Shown: piece by piece, positions 1 to 8,201 of the stretch
How positions within the stretch are numbered: the stretch's first letter is position 1
How the letters are laid out: the number at the start of each line of letters is the position of its first letter
From: JAYPHU01 sp038127535
GTDB lineage: Bacteria > Pseudomonadota > Alphaproteobacteria > Rhodospirillales > UBA2165
Assembly (NCBI GenBank): GCA_038127535.1
Contig: JAYPHU010000025.1
Location: 1 to 57,951, forward strand
DNA length: 57,951 bases
Direction of reading: 5' to 3'
Program-made: the position numbers and the translations under genes
Notes under the pieces: generated by a model
The model's database searches: none
What the model was told of the DNA's origin: nothing
What the model saw: only the letters and a program-made list of their open reading frames with translations

Positions 1-368
1 CGGAAGTTTTTGACGAACCCGTCGAGCCCGCCGAAATGATCCCGGTGGCCGTGGCTCAGGATCAGTCCGTGGATGCGCTTCGGATCGATGTCCAGGATGT
101 CGAAGTTGCGGGAGATGATTTCCGGCGTATAGCCGAAATCCAGCAGATACTCGGCGTCCACCCCGTCCTTGCGGGACGCCAGGTGCAATGACAGCCCCCA
201 TTCGCACGCGAGCGACGTCATCTGCTTGCCGGGCAGCCGGCCCGCATGTTCGATCTTCACCTCGGGGTGCTCGCCCTTGGGCATGAAGCGCTCGTAAAAG
301 GAATCAACCAGCACCCGAATGGAGAGTTGGTCGACTGCGGGGGCGGCGAAGGGTGTTTGGTTGTTCAT
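1..368 (-). CDS. MBL-fold metallo-hydrolase, C-terminus cut by window edge
   Basis: The first 122 residues of a metallo-beta-lactamase-fold protein are present; the rest lies beyond the window. The start ATG opens with MNNQTPFAAP. A zinc-binding SHGHRDHFGG motif lies at about residues 105-114, the classic HxHxDH signature of the superfamily. The segment before it (EYLLDFGYTPEIISRNFDIL, roughly 73-92) resembles the MBL subgroup related to 7,8-dihydropterin-6-methyl-PABA 5'-phosphate synthases. Fold and metal site are seen directly; the substrate cannot be predicted. It reads in the same direction as the tRNA-Glu upstream of it. Confidence 0.8.
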   Translation of the reverse strand, partial: MNNQTPFAAPAVDQLSIRVLVDSFYERFMPKGEHPEVKIEHAGRLPGKQMTSLACEWGLSLHLASRKDGVDAEYLLDFGYTPEIISRNFDILDIDPKRIHGLILSHGHRDHFGGLDGFVKNF

Positions 369-406
369 GAACCGGCCAATCCTTTATGAGGCGGTTATGG
401 CGGACA

Positions 407-482
407 TGGTGCCCCCTACGGGACTCGAACCCGTGTTTTCGGCGTGAGAGGCCGACGTCCTAGGCCACTAGACGAAGGGGAC
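407..482 (-). tRNA. tRNA-Glu (anticodon CTC)
   Basis: On the minus strand a full cloverleaf can be drawn. The 7-bp acceptor stem GTCCCCT/AGGGGGC has one G-T pair. The anticodon stem TCGGC/GCCGA encloses the loop CTCTCAC, and the T arm carries GGGTTCGAGTCCC. The anticodon CTC reads GAG, so the isotype is Glu. The discriminator is A and the CCA end is encoded in the DNA. It lies between the tetR-like gene and the MBL gene on the same strand. Confidence 0.95.
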
Positions 483-532
483 CCTGTGGTGGGCGAAGTG
501 TCTCTTTTTTGGCCGGAAACTTCAAGCGCGCC

Positions 533-1153
533 TTACGCCGCTGCTTTGCGTGGGCTGGGCCACTTTCCTAAGTTCTGCGCTAGGCCTTCAGCGCGGGCCA
601 GGACCTTATCGAGCGCCGCCATGGTCTTGGCTATGTCAGCGCTGTCGTCTTTGAGCCAGATAGCGAAGATGCGGAGATACAGCAGCGAGAGCGCCTTCAC
701 CTTGATCTTGCGTTCCAGGCCCGACGAGGTTTCGCCCGCCGCCGCCAATGTCGCCGCCATTGATTTCCGGAGCGCGCAGAGGCCGTAAAGCCCGGCGACC
801 GGATCGCCCGGCACGGTGGCTTTAAGAATATTTTCAATCGCCGCCTTGTGAGGTGCGAGGTGATCAAACCGGGCCATGATCAGATCGAACAGGTTCTCCC
901 GGATAGTCTCTCCGTCACCGCCGGCTTTCAGCGCCTGTTCATCCACGTGGGCGTTAAAGCCGTTCAGCAGCGCAACCTTGGAGGAGAACGTGTTCGAGAG
1001 CTCCGTCTCGTCCAACTTGGCCGCCGCCGCGATGTCGGCCATGGTGATCTCCCGCCACGGCGTCACCGCCGCCAGTTTCAGGGCAGCGGCTATGGCTGCT
1101 GCCGCCGGGTCGGGTCGGGATTTTTGGGACTTTTTTTGTGCTTTGCGCGCCAT
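533..1153 (-). CDS. TetR/AcrR-like transcriptional regulator
   Basis: This is a 206-residue protein with a basic N-terminus (MARKAQKKSQ), then a helix-turn-helix region at about residues 31-66 containing ITMADIAAAAKL and ELSNTFSSKVALL. That is the layout of a TetR-family DNA-binding domain. The remaining helical part would be the ligand-binding and dimerisation domain; it is alanine-rich with no recognisable ligand signature. The start is supported by an AGGAAAGGACAA stretch just upstream. Divergent rpoH begins about 150 bp away, so regulation of rpoH or of itself is possible but not shown. Family assignment is moderately certain; the target is unknown. Confidence 0.75.
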   Translation of the reverse strand: MARKAQKKSQKSRPDPAAAAIAAALKLAAVTPWREITMADIAAAAKLDETELSNTFSSKVALLNGFNAHVDEQALKAGGDGETIRENLFDLIMARFDHLAPHKAAIENILKATVPGDPVAGLYGLCALRKSMAATLAAAGETSSGLERKIKVKALSLLYLRIFAIWLKDDSADIAKTMAALDKVLARAEGLAQNLGKWPSPRKAAA

Positions 1154-1302
1154 TTGTCCTTTCCTTCGGCGTTAGTGCCTGTCATCTCCACGTATTCAGG
1201 TATCTCGGATAGTCTAGCGTGCAACCGCGCCGGGACAAAAGATTTCCGTGGGTTTTTACCGAATTTCCTATATGATGCGCCGAAAGAAGGATCGAAGACA
1301 AG

Positions 1303-2148
1303 ATGGACAAATCACCGTCCAAGCCTGGTTTTAAGCCGCCCGCTTTTCTCGATAAGGAAGAAGAGCGCGAACTCGCGCGCCGGGCCGGTGAAGGCGACAA
1401 AGACGCCGTCGAGCGCCTGGTCACCAGCCATCTCGGCTTTGTGGTCAATATAGCCAAGAAATACCGCCGCTCCGGCGTTCCCATGCCCGACCTGATCCAG
1501 GAAGGCATGGTGGGTCTTGTCCAGGCGGTGAAAAAGTTTAATCCGGACAAGGATGCGCGGCTTTCAACCTATGCCATGTGGTGGATTAGGGCGGCCATGC
1601 AGGATCATATCGTCCGGTCCTGGTCTCTGGTGCGGCTCTCGACCACCAGCGCACAGAAATCCCTGTTCCTGCAGCTCCGCCGCAAGACGTCCGAGCTGAT
1701 CGAAGGTGCGGATGCTCTAAGTGATGAGTTTGCGCAGAAGCTCGCCAACCGGTTCGAGACTACGGCGGCCGATGTCGCCAACTTGGCGCGGCGGATTTCT
1801 CATCGGGATATGTCGCTGAATATGGAACTGTCGGATGCCGCCGGAGAGACCTGGCTCGACCGGCTGCAAAGCGAGGCGCCTAATCCGGAAGAACAATTGG
1901 CGGAAGCCAGTGAGCGAAACGCCGTTCAGGAATTGCTGGCCATGGCCATCGCCAAACTGCCGGACCGGGAGCAGTTTATCATTGAACACCGCTATCTGCG
2001 GGAAGCCCGTCAGACCTTCGCCGCTATCGGTCGGGAGCTGAATCTTTCCAAGGACCGGGTGCGTCAGTTGGAAGCGCGGGCGCTTGAGACTCTGCGCAGC
2101 GTGCTGGAACCCGGCCTGCTCGAGCGACAGATTATTTCGAAGAACTAG
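1303..2148 (+). CDS. rpoH: RNA polymerase sigma-32 family factor (RpoH)
   Basis: A 281-residue sigma-70 family factor of the heat-shock class. Region 2 is clear: DLIQEGMVGLVQAVKKF (about 63-79, core binding) and STYAMWWIRAAMQDHI (about 88-103, -10 recognition). After it comes QKSLFLQLRR (about 118-127), a version of the RpoH box that is degenerate compared with the usual QRKLFFNLR. Region 4, with LSKDRVRQLEARALETLRSVL, recognises the -35 element. The family directs heat-shock or oxidative-stress promoters, and alphaproteobacteria often have two or more copies. The altered box suggests an RpoH2-type paralog, which is inference. The gene appears monocistronic, followed by repeat-filled spacer. 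Confidence 0.9.
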   Translation: MDKSPSKPGFKPPAFLDKEEERELARRAGEGDKDAVERLVTSHLGFVVNIAKKYRRSGVPMPDLIQEGMVGLVQAVKKFNPDKDARLSTYAMWWIRAAMQDHIVRSWSLVRLSTTSAQKSLFLQLRRKTSELIEGADALSDEFAQKLANRFETTAADVANLARRISHRDMSLNMELSDAAGETWLDRLQSEAPNPEEQLAEASERNAVQELLAMAIAKLPDREQFIIEHRYLREARQTFAAIGRELNLSKDRVRQLEARALETLRSVLEPGLLERQIISKN

Positions 2149-2163
2149 GGGCACTTTTGCGCC

Positions 2164-2192
2164 ATCATCCACAGGCTTGACCCGTGGATCCA
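2164..2192. repeat. Palindromic unit, CATCCACnGGCTTGACCCGTGGATCC type
   Basis: A short inverted repeat (TCCAC ... GTGGA around GGCTTGACC) just after rpoH. A close relative sits at 24671-24699. It belongs to the dispersed intergenic repeats of this window. Confidence 0.6.
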
Positions 2193-2201
2193 TTTTTTTG
2201 G

Positions 2202-2268
2202 CCACAGAGCACAGCGAGATCACAGAGGAGATTTGTAAATCTCTACCCTCTCTGTGCCCTCCGTGGTG
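2202..2268. repeat. CCACAGAG/CTCTGTG inverted repeat
   Basis: An imperfect 67-bp inverted repeat: the left arm begins CCACAGAGCACAG and the right arm ends CTCTGTGCCCTCCGTGGTG, with the small palindrome AGATTTGTAAATCT in the centre. Only one copy was seen here. It could fold into a long hairpin downstream of rpoH. It differs from the CCCCGAG family and resembles CACAGAG-type repeats known from many bacterial genomes. Confidence 0.6.
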
Positions 2269-2363
2269 AAAAAATCCGTCCTCTCCAATATGCGTCTTGC
2301 CCGAGTTGAGACCAGCGTTAGCTAGGATCAAGTCTCGGGTATCCATGGCTGGTTCCGCATGGT

Positions 2364-2392
2364 CCCCCGAGAATTGCTTCGCAACTCGGGGG
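2364..2392. repeat. CCCCGAG palindromic unit
   Basis: A near-perfect palindrome: CCCCCGAG, AA, TTGC, a TTC loop, GCAA, CTCGGGGG, followed by TGACG. It is the best-preserved form of the dispersed family and lies between the convergent rpoH and proC genes. An older half copy (AAGTCTCGGGTATCC) precedes it. Confidence 0.8.
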
Positions 2393-2419
2393 TGACGCAA
2401 AAAAGAAAGGGACTAGGGC

Positions 2420-3232
2420 TTACCCCTTCGCCAGCTCGCGGGAGCGGTTGGCCGCTTTTTGAACGGCGGCGGTCACCAGTTCCTGCAGCCCGTTTTCCCC
2501 CATGAGGATCGAGAGGGCAGCCTCTGTCGTACCGCCGGGGCTGGTCACGTTCTTGCGGAGCGTTGCCGCGTCTTCGGACGCCTGGCGCAACAACTCGCCG
2601 GAGCCGGATACGGTCGCGCGCGCCAGATGATCCGCGATCTCAGCCGGCAGGCCCGCCTGACGTCCGGCCTCCGCTAGGCACTCGGCCAACAGAAACACAT
2701 AAGCCGGCCCGCTGCCGGAGACGGCGGTGACCGCATCAATCAATCCCTCGTCGTCGGCCCAGGCGAACTCGCCCACCGCTTCCATCAAATCGGTGCAGCT
2801 GTCTTTTTGGGGTTGGGAGACGGCGGCGTTGGCATAGCCGACGGAGATGCCCCGGCCCAGCGCTGCCGGCGTGTTGGGCATTACCCGGACCACAGCCGCG
2901 TTTTCACCGAGCCAGCCTTCCATGTTGGCCGAGGTGATGCCCGCGGCGATGGACATGAAGACGGCACTGCCGATGTATTTGGCATAGAGCGGGGCTACCT
3001 GATCCATAACCTGTGGCTTGACCGCAAACAGAACAACCGCGGGCGTCACGCCGTCCGGCACGTCGTTGAGTTCATTGAAAAAGGCAATGCCCCGCTCAAT
3101 CAGCGGGACGGCAAATTCCTGATGGGGTTCCACCACATGGACGTCATTGGGTGTTACGCCCCGGTCCAGCCATCCGTGCAGAAGGGCGCCCCCCATCTTG
3201 CCGCAGCCGACCAGCAGTATTGACGAAGACAT
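2420..3232 (-). CDS. proC: Pyrroline-5-carboxylate reductase
   Basis: A 270-residue enzyme catalysing the last step of proline synthesis, reduction of 1-pyrroline-5-carboxylate with NAD(P)H in the cytoplasm. The N-terminus holds a Rossmann nucleotide-binding loop, LLVGCGKMGGALL (about 6-18). The C-terminal half carries the family signature AVSGSGPAYVFLLAECLAEA, followed by a dimerisation domain ending with LRKNVTSPGGTTEAAL. Length is typical of ProC. It begins 6 bp after the YbjN-like gene, so the two are probably co-transcribed. Confidence 0.95.
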   Translation of the reverse strand: MSSSILLVGCGKMGGALLHGWLDRGVTPNDVHVVEPHQEFAVPLIERGIAFFNELNDVPDGVTPAVVLFAVKPQVMDQVAPLYAKYIGSAVFMSIAAGITSANMEGWLGENAAVVRVMPNTPAALGRGISVGYANAAVSQPQKDSCTDLMEAVGEFAWADDEGLIDAVTAVSGSGPAYVFLLAECLAEAGRQAGLPAEIADHLARATVSGSGELLRQASEDAATLRKNVTSPGGTTEAALSILMGENGLQELVTAAVQKAANRSRELAKG

Positions 3233-3238
3233 GAGGGG

Positions 3239-3739
3239 CTAGGCCTCTCCGACCGGATCGACGATGGCCGCTTCCAAAGCTTCCTTCGGCGACTTGCCGC
3301 CCCAGACCACGTATTGAAACGCGGGATAGAAGCGTTCGCATTCAGAGATCGCCACGTCCAACAGATCCTCAACCTGTTCCGCCGTCATGTGGGTGCGGCG
3401 CAAGGGCAGGGCGTGGCGATACATGGGTAGCCCCTCATCGTGCCAGACACAGAAGTGTCCGAGCCAAAGCCGGTCATTGACCATGGCCAGGAGGTTGTGA
3501 ACCGCCGCTGTCTTATGGGCCGGAATGCGGACATCAAAGGCGCAGGTGAAGTGAAAGGCGCTGATCTCGTCGGACCAGGCGAAATGCAGGGAATAGTCAC
3601 ACCATTTGCCACGGTACTCCGCCGCCATTTCGTCGTCGTGGACACGTTTATGGTTCCAGCCCTGGGCCCGGATGACGGTTTCCACCACATCCATGGCTGG
3701 ATCGGGATCATATTCCTCGTAGGCATCAAGAATTGCCAT
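3239..3739 (-). CDS. YbjN-domain protein
   Basis: A 166-residue soluble protein starting MAILDAYEEYDPDP. This internal ATG is preferred over one 39 bp upstream because AAGGGGCG lies in front of it. The body (EYRGKWCDYSLHFAWSDE..., then MVNDRLWLGHFCVWHDEGLP) matches the YbjN / type III secretion chaperone-like fold that often neighbours proC in alphaproteobacteria. The biochemical role of the family is not settled. Coupling to proC (6-bp gap) suggests co-expression only. Confidence 0.8.
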   Translation of the reverse strand: MAILDAYEEYDPDPAMDVVETVIRAQGWNHKRVHDDEMAAEYRGKWCDYSLHFAWSDEISAFHFTCAFDVRIPAHKTAAVHNLLAMVNDRLWLGHFCVWHDEGLPMYRHALPLRRTHMTAEQVEDLLDVAISECERFYPAFQYVVWGGKSPKEALEAAIVDPVGEA

Positions 3740-3929
3740 GACACGCCCCTTATTCGTTCCACCGCGACAAAACGCCATATATAGGTGTAGCCCCTATATG
3801 TATGAAATACGACGATGTCAGCTACTAGGGATAGGTTGTCAGAAACGCGACTCGCGCGCAAGAGGCATCCCGCGCGCCGCCGGAAATATTTGTGGAAAAC
3901 TGGACGGAACGGGCGTCCGTCCGAAAAAA

Positions 3930-4271
3930 CTAAGATTTTGTGGTGCGTTTCGCGGCGGATTCCTTCTTGGCCGCGGATTTTTTCGCCGCCGATTTCTTTT
4001 TCGCGGGCTTTTTCGTCCCTTTCGCCGCCGCCAGGGCCTTTTCCAACTCGACGATTCGGGCCTCCAGGTGTTCCTGTTCCTGCCGGGCCTTCGCAGCGAC
4101 CGCTTTGACCGCTTCGAACTCTTCCCGGCCGACCAGGTTCATGTCGGTCAGGAAACTCTCGACCCGGTGTTTGATGGTGTTCTCAAACTCATCTTTAAGG
4201 CCCGCGACAGTGCCGGCGGCGCTGTTGGCCACTTTGGCAAGATCATCAAACAAGCGGTTTCGGGTTTGCAT
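3930..4271 (-). CDS. ubiK: UbiK/BMFP-domain accessory factor
   Basis: A 113-residue protein with the layout of the membrane-fusogenic BMFP (YqiC/UbiK) family. An amphipathic N-terminus (MQTRNRLFDDLAKVANSAAG) is followed by a coiled-coil segment at about 47-80 with the typical REEFEAVKAVAAKARQE pattern. Characterised members assist ubiquinone biosynthesis enzymes and trimerise. The last 33 residues are unusual: a nearly pure Lys/Ala tail of KKPAKKKSAAKK-type repeats that could bind nucleic acid or acidic surfaces. Family is fairly sure; the ubiquinone role is transferred from homologues. Confidence 0.75.
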   Translation of the reverse strand: MQTRNRLFDDLAKVANSAAGTVAGLKDEFENTIKHRVESFLTDMNLVGREEFEAVKAVAAKARQEQEHLEARIVELEKALAAAKGTKKPAKKKSAAKKSAAKKESAAKRTTKS

Positions 4272-4423
4272 TGGAAGCTCCTGTCGTCAGCAATTGACCC
4301 TAATATGGGTAAAAGGGCTTACGCCCGCAACTGGTCAGACGATCCGTGGGCGCGCTTTCTTGCAGCTCCCCGGTGCCGGGCCTATAAAGGCGGCGGCTTT
4401 TCTTACGTATCGGAACAAGAGAC

Positions 4424-5395
4424 GTGATACTGGTGACCGGCGCGGCCGGCTTTATCGGATCGAACCTGGTGGCGGCGCTGAATTCCCGGACGGATACGCC
4501 TGTCATTGTCTGCGACAATATTGATCATCCGGAAAAGGAAAAGAACCTGGCCGATTGCCGGATTGCCGAGACCATCGCGCCGGAAGACCTTGTCGCCTAC
4601 CTCCACGGCCATCCCGGCGGCATTGAGGCGATTTTCCACATGGGCGCGATCTCCTCGACCACGGAAACCGATTTGGACCTGATCACCCGGATGAATATGG
4701 ACCTGCCCATCGCGCTTTGGACTTGGTGTGCCGAACATAGTGTGCCGCTGATCTATGCCTCTTCCGCGGCGACCTATGGCGATGGGTCTCAAGGTTTTGA
4801 TGATGACGGCTCCATTGCGCATCTGGAATCGCTGCAACCCCTGAACCCTTATGGGCGGTCCAAGAATGAATTTGATATCTGGGCCGCCCAGCAAATCATT
4901 GACGGTCAACCGGCTCCGTCGCAATGGGTCGGGCTCAAATTCTTTAACGTGTATGGGCCCCGCGAGGGACACAAAGGCGGGCAGATGAGCGTGGTGCCGC
5001 AAGTCTATAAGCAGATCAATGAGATCAGCCGGGCGAGACTGTTTCAGTCTCATCATCCGGATTACGAGGACGGCGGCCAGCTCCGGGACTTTATCTGGGT
5101 CGGCGACTGTGTCGAGGTGATGCTGTGGCTTTGGGATCACCCACAAGTTTCCGGGCTGTTCAATTGCGGCACCGGCCGGGCGCGCAGCTTCAAGGACCTG
5201 GCGACGGCGGTGTTCACCGCCTTAGGCAAGGAGCCGGCCATCGATTACATCCCGACGCCGGAAAACATCCGGGACAAGTATCAATACTATACCCAGGCAG
5301 AGATGGGCCGGCTTGCCGCCGCCGGCTATGATAGACCGTTCACGTCGCTGGAAGAGGGCGTGGGCCGGTATGTGACAGCGTATCTGGCGCGCTGA
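4424..5395 (+). CDS. hldD: ADP-L-glycero-D-manno-heptose-6-epimerase
   Basis: A 323-residue extended short-chain dehydrogenase/reductase that interconverts the 6-epimers of ADP-heptose for the LPS inner core. The NADP-binding loop TGAAGFIGSNL begins at residue 5. SSAATYGDG carries the catalytic Ser region and YGRSKNEFD the Tyr-x-x-x-Lys pair. FNVYGPREGHKGGQMSVV is a strong HldD hallmark. The start is GTG, with AAGAGA upstream. It is divergent from the ubiK-like gene and precedes lgt by about 60 bp. Confidence 0.9.
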   Translation: MILVTGAAGFIGSNLVAALNSRTDTPVIVCDNIDHPEKEKNLADCRIAETIAPEDLVAYLHGHPGGIEAIFHMGAISSTTETDLDLITRMNMDLPIALWTWCAEHSVPLIYASSAATYGDGSQGFDDDGSIAHLESLQPLNPYGRSKNEFDIWAAQQIIDGQPAPSQWVGLKFFNVYGPREGHKGGQMSVVPQVYKQINEISRARLFQSHHPDYEDGGQLRDFIWVGDCVEVMLWLWDHPQVSGLFNCGTGRARSFKDLATAVFTALGKEPAIDYIPTPENIRDKYQYYTQAEMGRLAAAGYDRPFTSLEEGVGRYVTAYLAR

Positions 5396-5455
5396 TCACA
5401 GTCCTCACTTCCTTCTGAGTTGAACGGGTACGGCGAACCGCGCTATGACACGGCC

Positions 5456-6253
5456 ATGATTTTCGCCATTCCCTTTCCCAATATCGATCCGGTGCTGATC
5501 GAGATCGGGCCGTTCGCCATCCGCTGGTACGCGCTGGCCTACATTGTCGGGCTGCTGGCCGGCTGGAAATACATCGTCGCCTTCATCAAGAAGCCGCCGC
5601 ACGTGATGGGAATCAAGGACGTGGATGATCTTCTCGTCTGGGTCACCCTGGGCGTCGTGCTGGGCGGCCGGATCGGCTATGTGGCATTCTACAATTTTGC
5701 CTATTATCTGGAAAACCCGCTGGCCATCCTGGTGGTCTGGCAGGGCGGCATGTCGTTTCACGGCGGGGCTATTGGGGTGCTGGTGGCCACGTACCTGTTT
5801 TGCCGCCGGCGCGGGCTTAACATTTTCGCGGTGGGGGACGCGGTGGTTTGCGCCGCGCCCATCGGCATTTTTCTGGGCCGCATTGCCAACTTTGTGAACG
5901 GCGAACTGTTCGGCCGGGTGACCGATGTCCCCTGGGGCGTGGTGTTTCCCCACGGCGGTCCCGCGCCCCGTCATCCGAGCCAGATCTATGAGGCAATATT
6001 GGAGGGGTTGATCTTGTTTTTGATCCTCTATGTGCTCTCCAGGAACGAGAAAATCCGCAACCGGCCGGGTGTGTTATCGGGGGTCTTTTTCCTCGGCTAT
6101 TCGGCGGCCCGCGCCATTGTCGAAATCTTCCGCCAGCCCGATGCGCATATTGGTTTCCTGGCGGGTGGGCTGACCATCGGGCAGATACTGTCCGTGCCGG
6201 TGCTGCTGTTCGGTCTTTACCTTATCTTCCGGCCGCAGAAGGCCCCGGCGTGA
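5456..6253 (+). CDS. lgt: Prolipoprotein diacylglyceryl transferase
   Basis: A 265-residue inner-membrane enzyme that transfers diacylglycerol from phosphatidylglycerol to the lipobox cysteine of prolipoproteins. Several membrane segments are visible. MSFHGGAIGVLVA holds the conserved HGG, and the Lgt signature GRIANFVNGELFGR is intact. The start at MIFAIPFPNIDPVLIEIGPF matches family N-termini better than an ATG-less 36-bp upstream extension in the same frame. Its stop overlaps the GTG of the next gene (GTGA), indicating translational coupling. Confidence 0.95.
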   Translation: MIFAIPFPNIDPVLIEIGPFAIRWYALAYIVGLLAGWKYIVAFIKKPPHVMGIKDVDDLLVWVTLGVVLGGRIGYVAFYNFAYYLENPLAILVVWQGGMSFHGGAIGVLVATYLFCRRRGLNIFAVGDAVVCAAPIGIFLGRIANFVNGELFGRVTDVPWGVVFPHGGPAPRHPSQIYEAILEGLILFLILYVLSRNEKIRNRPGVLSGVFFLGYSAARAIVEIFRQPDAHIGFLAGGLTIGQILSVPVLLFGLYLIFRPQKAPA

Positions 6254-7335
6254 GTAGCCTCGCCGACCTTCTGAAAGTCGAAATTGCCGAAAAGGGCCCG
6301 ATTCGCCTGGAGGCATATATGTCCCGGTGCCTGGGCGATCCGGATCACGGCTATTACATGAGCGGTGACCCATTGGGGAAGGAAGGGGACTTTGTCACCG
6401 CGCCCGAGGTCAGCCAGATGTTCGGTGAGCTGTTGGGTCTGTGGGCGGCCACGGTCTGGCAGCAGATAGGCGAACCTGGATCATTCAATCTGGTCGAATT
6501 AGGTCCCGGCCGGGGCACCCTGATGGCGGATTTCCTTCGCGCCGCCGGCGGCATGCCGGGGTTCATTGAGGCGGCGGATATTCATATGGTGGAGATGAGC
6601 CCGATGCTGGCCAAGCGCCAACGTCTGGTATTTACGACGATGGATCATCCGCCCACCTGGCACGAACGGCTGGCGAGCGTGCCGGCGGGGCCGAGCCTGA
6701 TCATCGCCAATGAATTTTTCGACGCCCTGCCGATCCGGCAGTTGGGGAGAACGCCGGCCGGCTGGCGGGACCGGGCGGTGGGACTGGATGCCGATGGCGG
6801 CTTTGTCTGGACGGCCCTGGCCGAAGAGGTTGCCGCGCCGGCCGGCTTCGCGGACGCGCCGGTGGGTAGTCTCCTGGAGATTAACGAGACGGCAGAGGCG
6901 GTGATGCGGGAGATGGCGGAACGCTTATCGGCTGACGGCGGTGCGGTATTGGCCATTGATTACGGCTACACGGAAACGGCGCTCGGTGACACGTTTCAGG
7001 CGGTCCGGGGTCATGATTATGCGGACCCGCTCGAAAGCCCCGGCGATGCGGACCTGACGGCGCATGTGAATTTCCAGCGCCTGGCCGAGGTTGCTGCCGA
7101 ATCTGGGGTCTCCGTTTCAGGGCCGGTGACGCAAAGCCTGTTTCTCAGGCGGCTGGGGATTGAGGTGCGGGCCGAGCAATTGATGCAAACCGAATCCCGC
7201 CGGCAGAAATATGAAATCCACACCGGGCTGCACCGGCTGATTGATGACGATCAAATGGGAAATCTGTTCAAGGTGCTGGCGGTTCATGATCCGTCACTGA
7301 TGACCCTCGAAGGTTTTGGGCCGGACGATGGCTGA
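6250..7335 (+). CDS. NDUFAF7-like class I SAM-dependent methyltransferase
   Basis: A 361-residue protein of the NDUFAF7/MidA family. In mitochondria the family methylates an arginine of complex I subunit NDUFS2; the bacterial substrate is less certain. Seen here are the N-terminal IRLEAYMSRCLGDPDHGYYM, the SAM-binding motif NLVELGPGRGTLMADFLRA and IIANEFFDALPIRQ, all characteristic. It overlaps lgt by 4 bp and pgeF by 8 bp, so lgt, this gene and pgeF form one operon. Confidence 0.88.
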   Translation: MSSLADLLKVEIAEKGPIRLEAYMSRCLGDPDHGYYMSGDPLGKEGDFVTAPEVSQMFGELLGLWAATVWQQIGEPGSFNLVELGPGRGTLMADFLRAAGGMPGFIEAADIHMVEMSPMLAKRQRLVFTTMDHPPTWHERLASVPAGPSLIIANEFFDALPIRQLGRTPAGWRDRAVGLDADGGFVWTALAEEVAAPAGFADAPVGSLLEINETAEAVMREMAERLSADGGAVLAIDYGYTETALGDTFQAVRGHDYADPLESPGDADLTAHVNFQRLAEVAAESGVSVSGPVTQSLFLRRLGIEVRAEQLMQTESRRQKYEIHTGLHRLIDDDQMGNLFKVLAVHDPSLMTLEGFGPDDG

Positions 7336-8125
7336 CGCCCGATCAAAGATACTGACCTCTATCATTCTGCAAAGCGATGGAGTCCGACACGCCTTTTGTA
7401 CCCGGGAAGGCGGCGTGAGTACGGGAGTCTATGCCGGCATGAATTGCGGGTACGGTTCTGACGATGAGGTGGACAAGGTGGCCGCCAACCGCCGGGCTGC
7501 GGTTGAGACACTGGCGGCGGGTGAGTTGCCCCTTATCACCGCTTATCAGCAGCACACCGCAACTGCACTCTATGTAGATCAAGCCTGGGAACCGCCGGAC
7601 GCCCCGGCGGCGGACGGCATGGTCACCGACCGACCCGGATTGGCGCTGGGTATCCTGACAGCCGACTGCGCGCCGGTTCTGATGGCGGACGGGGAGGCGG
7701 GGGTGATCGGCGCGGCGCACGCCGGCTGGCGTGGGGCGTTGGACGGCATTCTTGGCGCGACCATTGATCTGATGATTGAAAAGGGGGCGGCGCGGGAGCG
7801 GATTAACGCCGCGGTGGGCCCTTGCATCGCGCAATCCTCGTATGAAGTCGGCGCGGAGTTTCGAGACAGATTCGTGGAATTTGACGCCGCCTCGGATCAG
7901 TACTTTGCCGCCGGGGAAATCGCCGATAAATTTCAATTCGACCTGACCGGGTTTGTGGAAGCCCGCTTGCGCCATGCAGGAATCGGTCAAATTCGAGGCT
8001 CAGCCTGGGATACGTACGCGGATGAGGCGCGCTTTTACAGCTATCGCCGGTCCGTGCACCGGGGCGAGGCGGACTATGGCCGGGAGGTGTCGGTGATCGC
8101 TCTTGCGCCGGAATCGAAGGCGTGA
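7328..8125 (+). CDS. pgeF: Peptidoglycan editing factor PgeF (laccase-domain family)
   Basis: A 265-residue protein of the former polyphenol oxidase family (YfiH/PgeF, DUF152). Homologues remove wrongly incorporated serine from peptidoglycan precursors and related members act as nucleoside phosphorylases. Family motifs are intact: HAFCTREGGVSTGVYAGMN, TADCAPVLMAD with the metal Cys, GAAHAGWRGALDGI with the metal His, and VGPCIAQSSYEVG. The start is ATG (MADARSK); a TTG 12 bp upstream is less likely. The gene ends the lgt operon. Confidence 0.88.
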   Translation: MADARSKILTSIILQSDGVRHAFCTREGGVSTGVYAGMNCGYGSDDEVDKVAANRRAAVETLAAGELPLITAYQQHTATALYVDQAWEPPDAPAADGMVTDRPGLALGILTADCAPVLMADGEAGVIGAAHAGWRGALDGILGATIDLMIEKGAARERINAAVGPCIAQSSYEVGAEFRDRFVEFDAASDQYFAAGEIADKFQFDLTGFVEARLRHAGIGQIRGSAWDTYADEARFYSYRRSVHRGEADYGREVSVIALAPESKA

Positions 8126-8201
8126 TTCAGATTAGGGCACGTTTCCATGCCTCACATATTACTGCTTATTGTTTTTTCACTGGTGGTCTTGTTGTTTAGC
8201 T

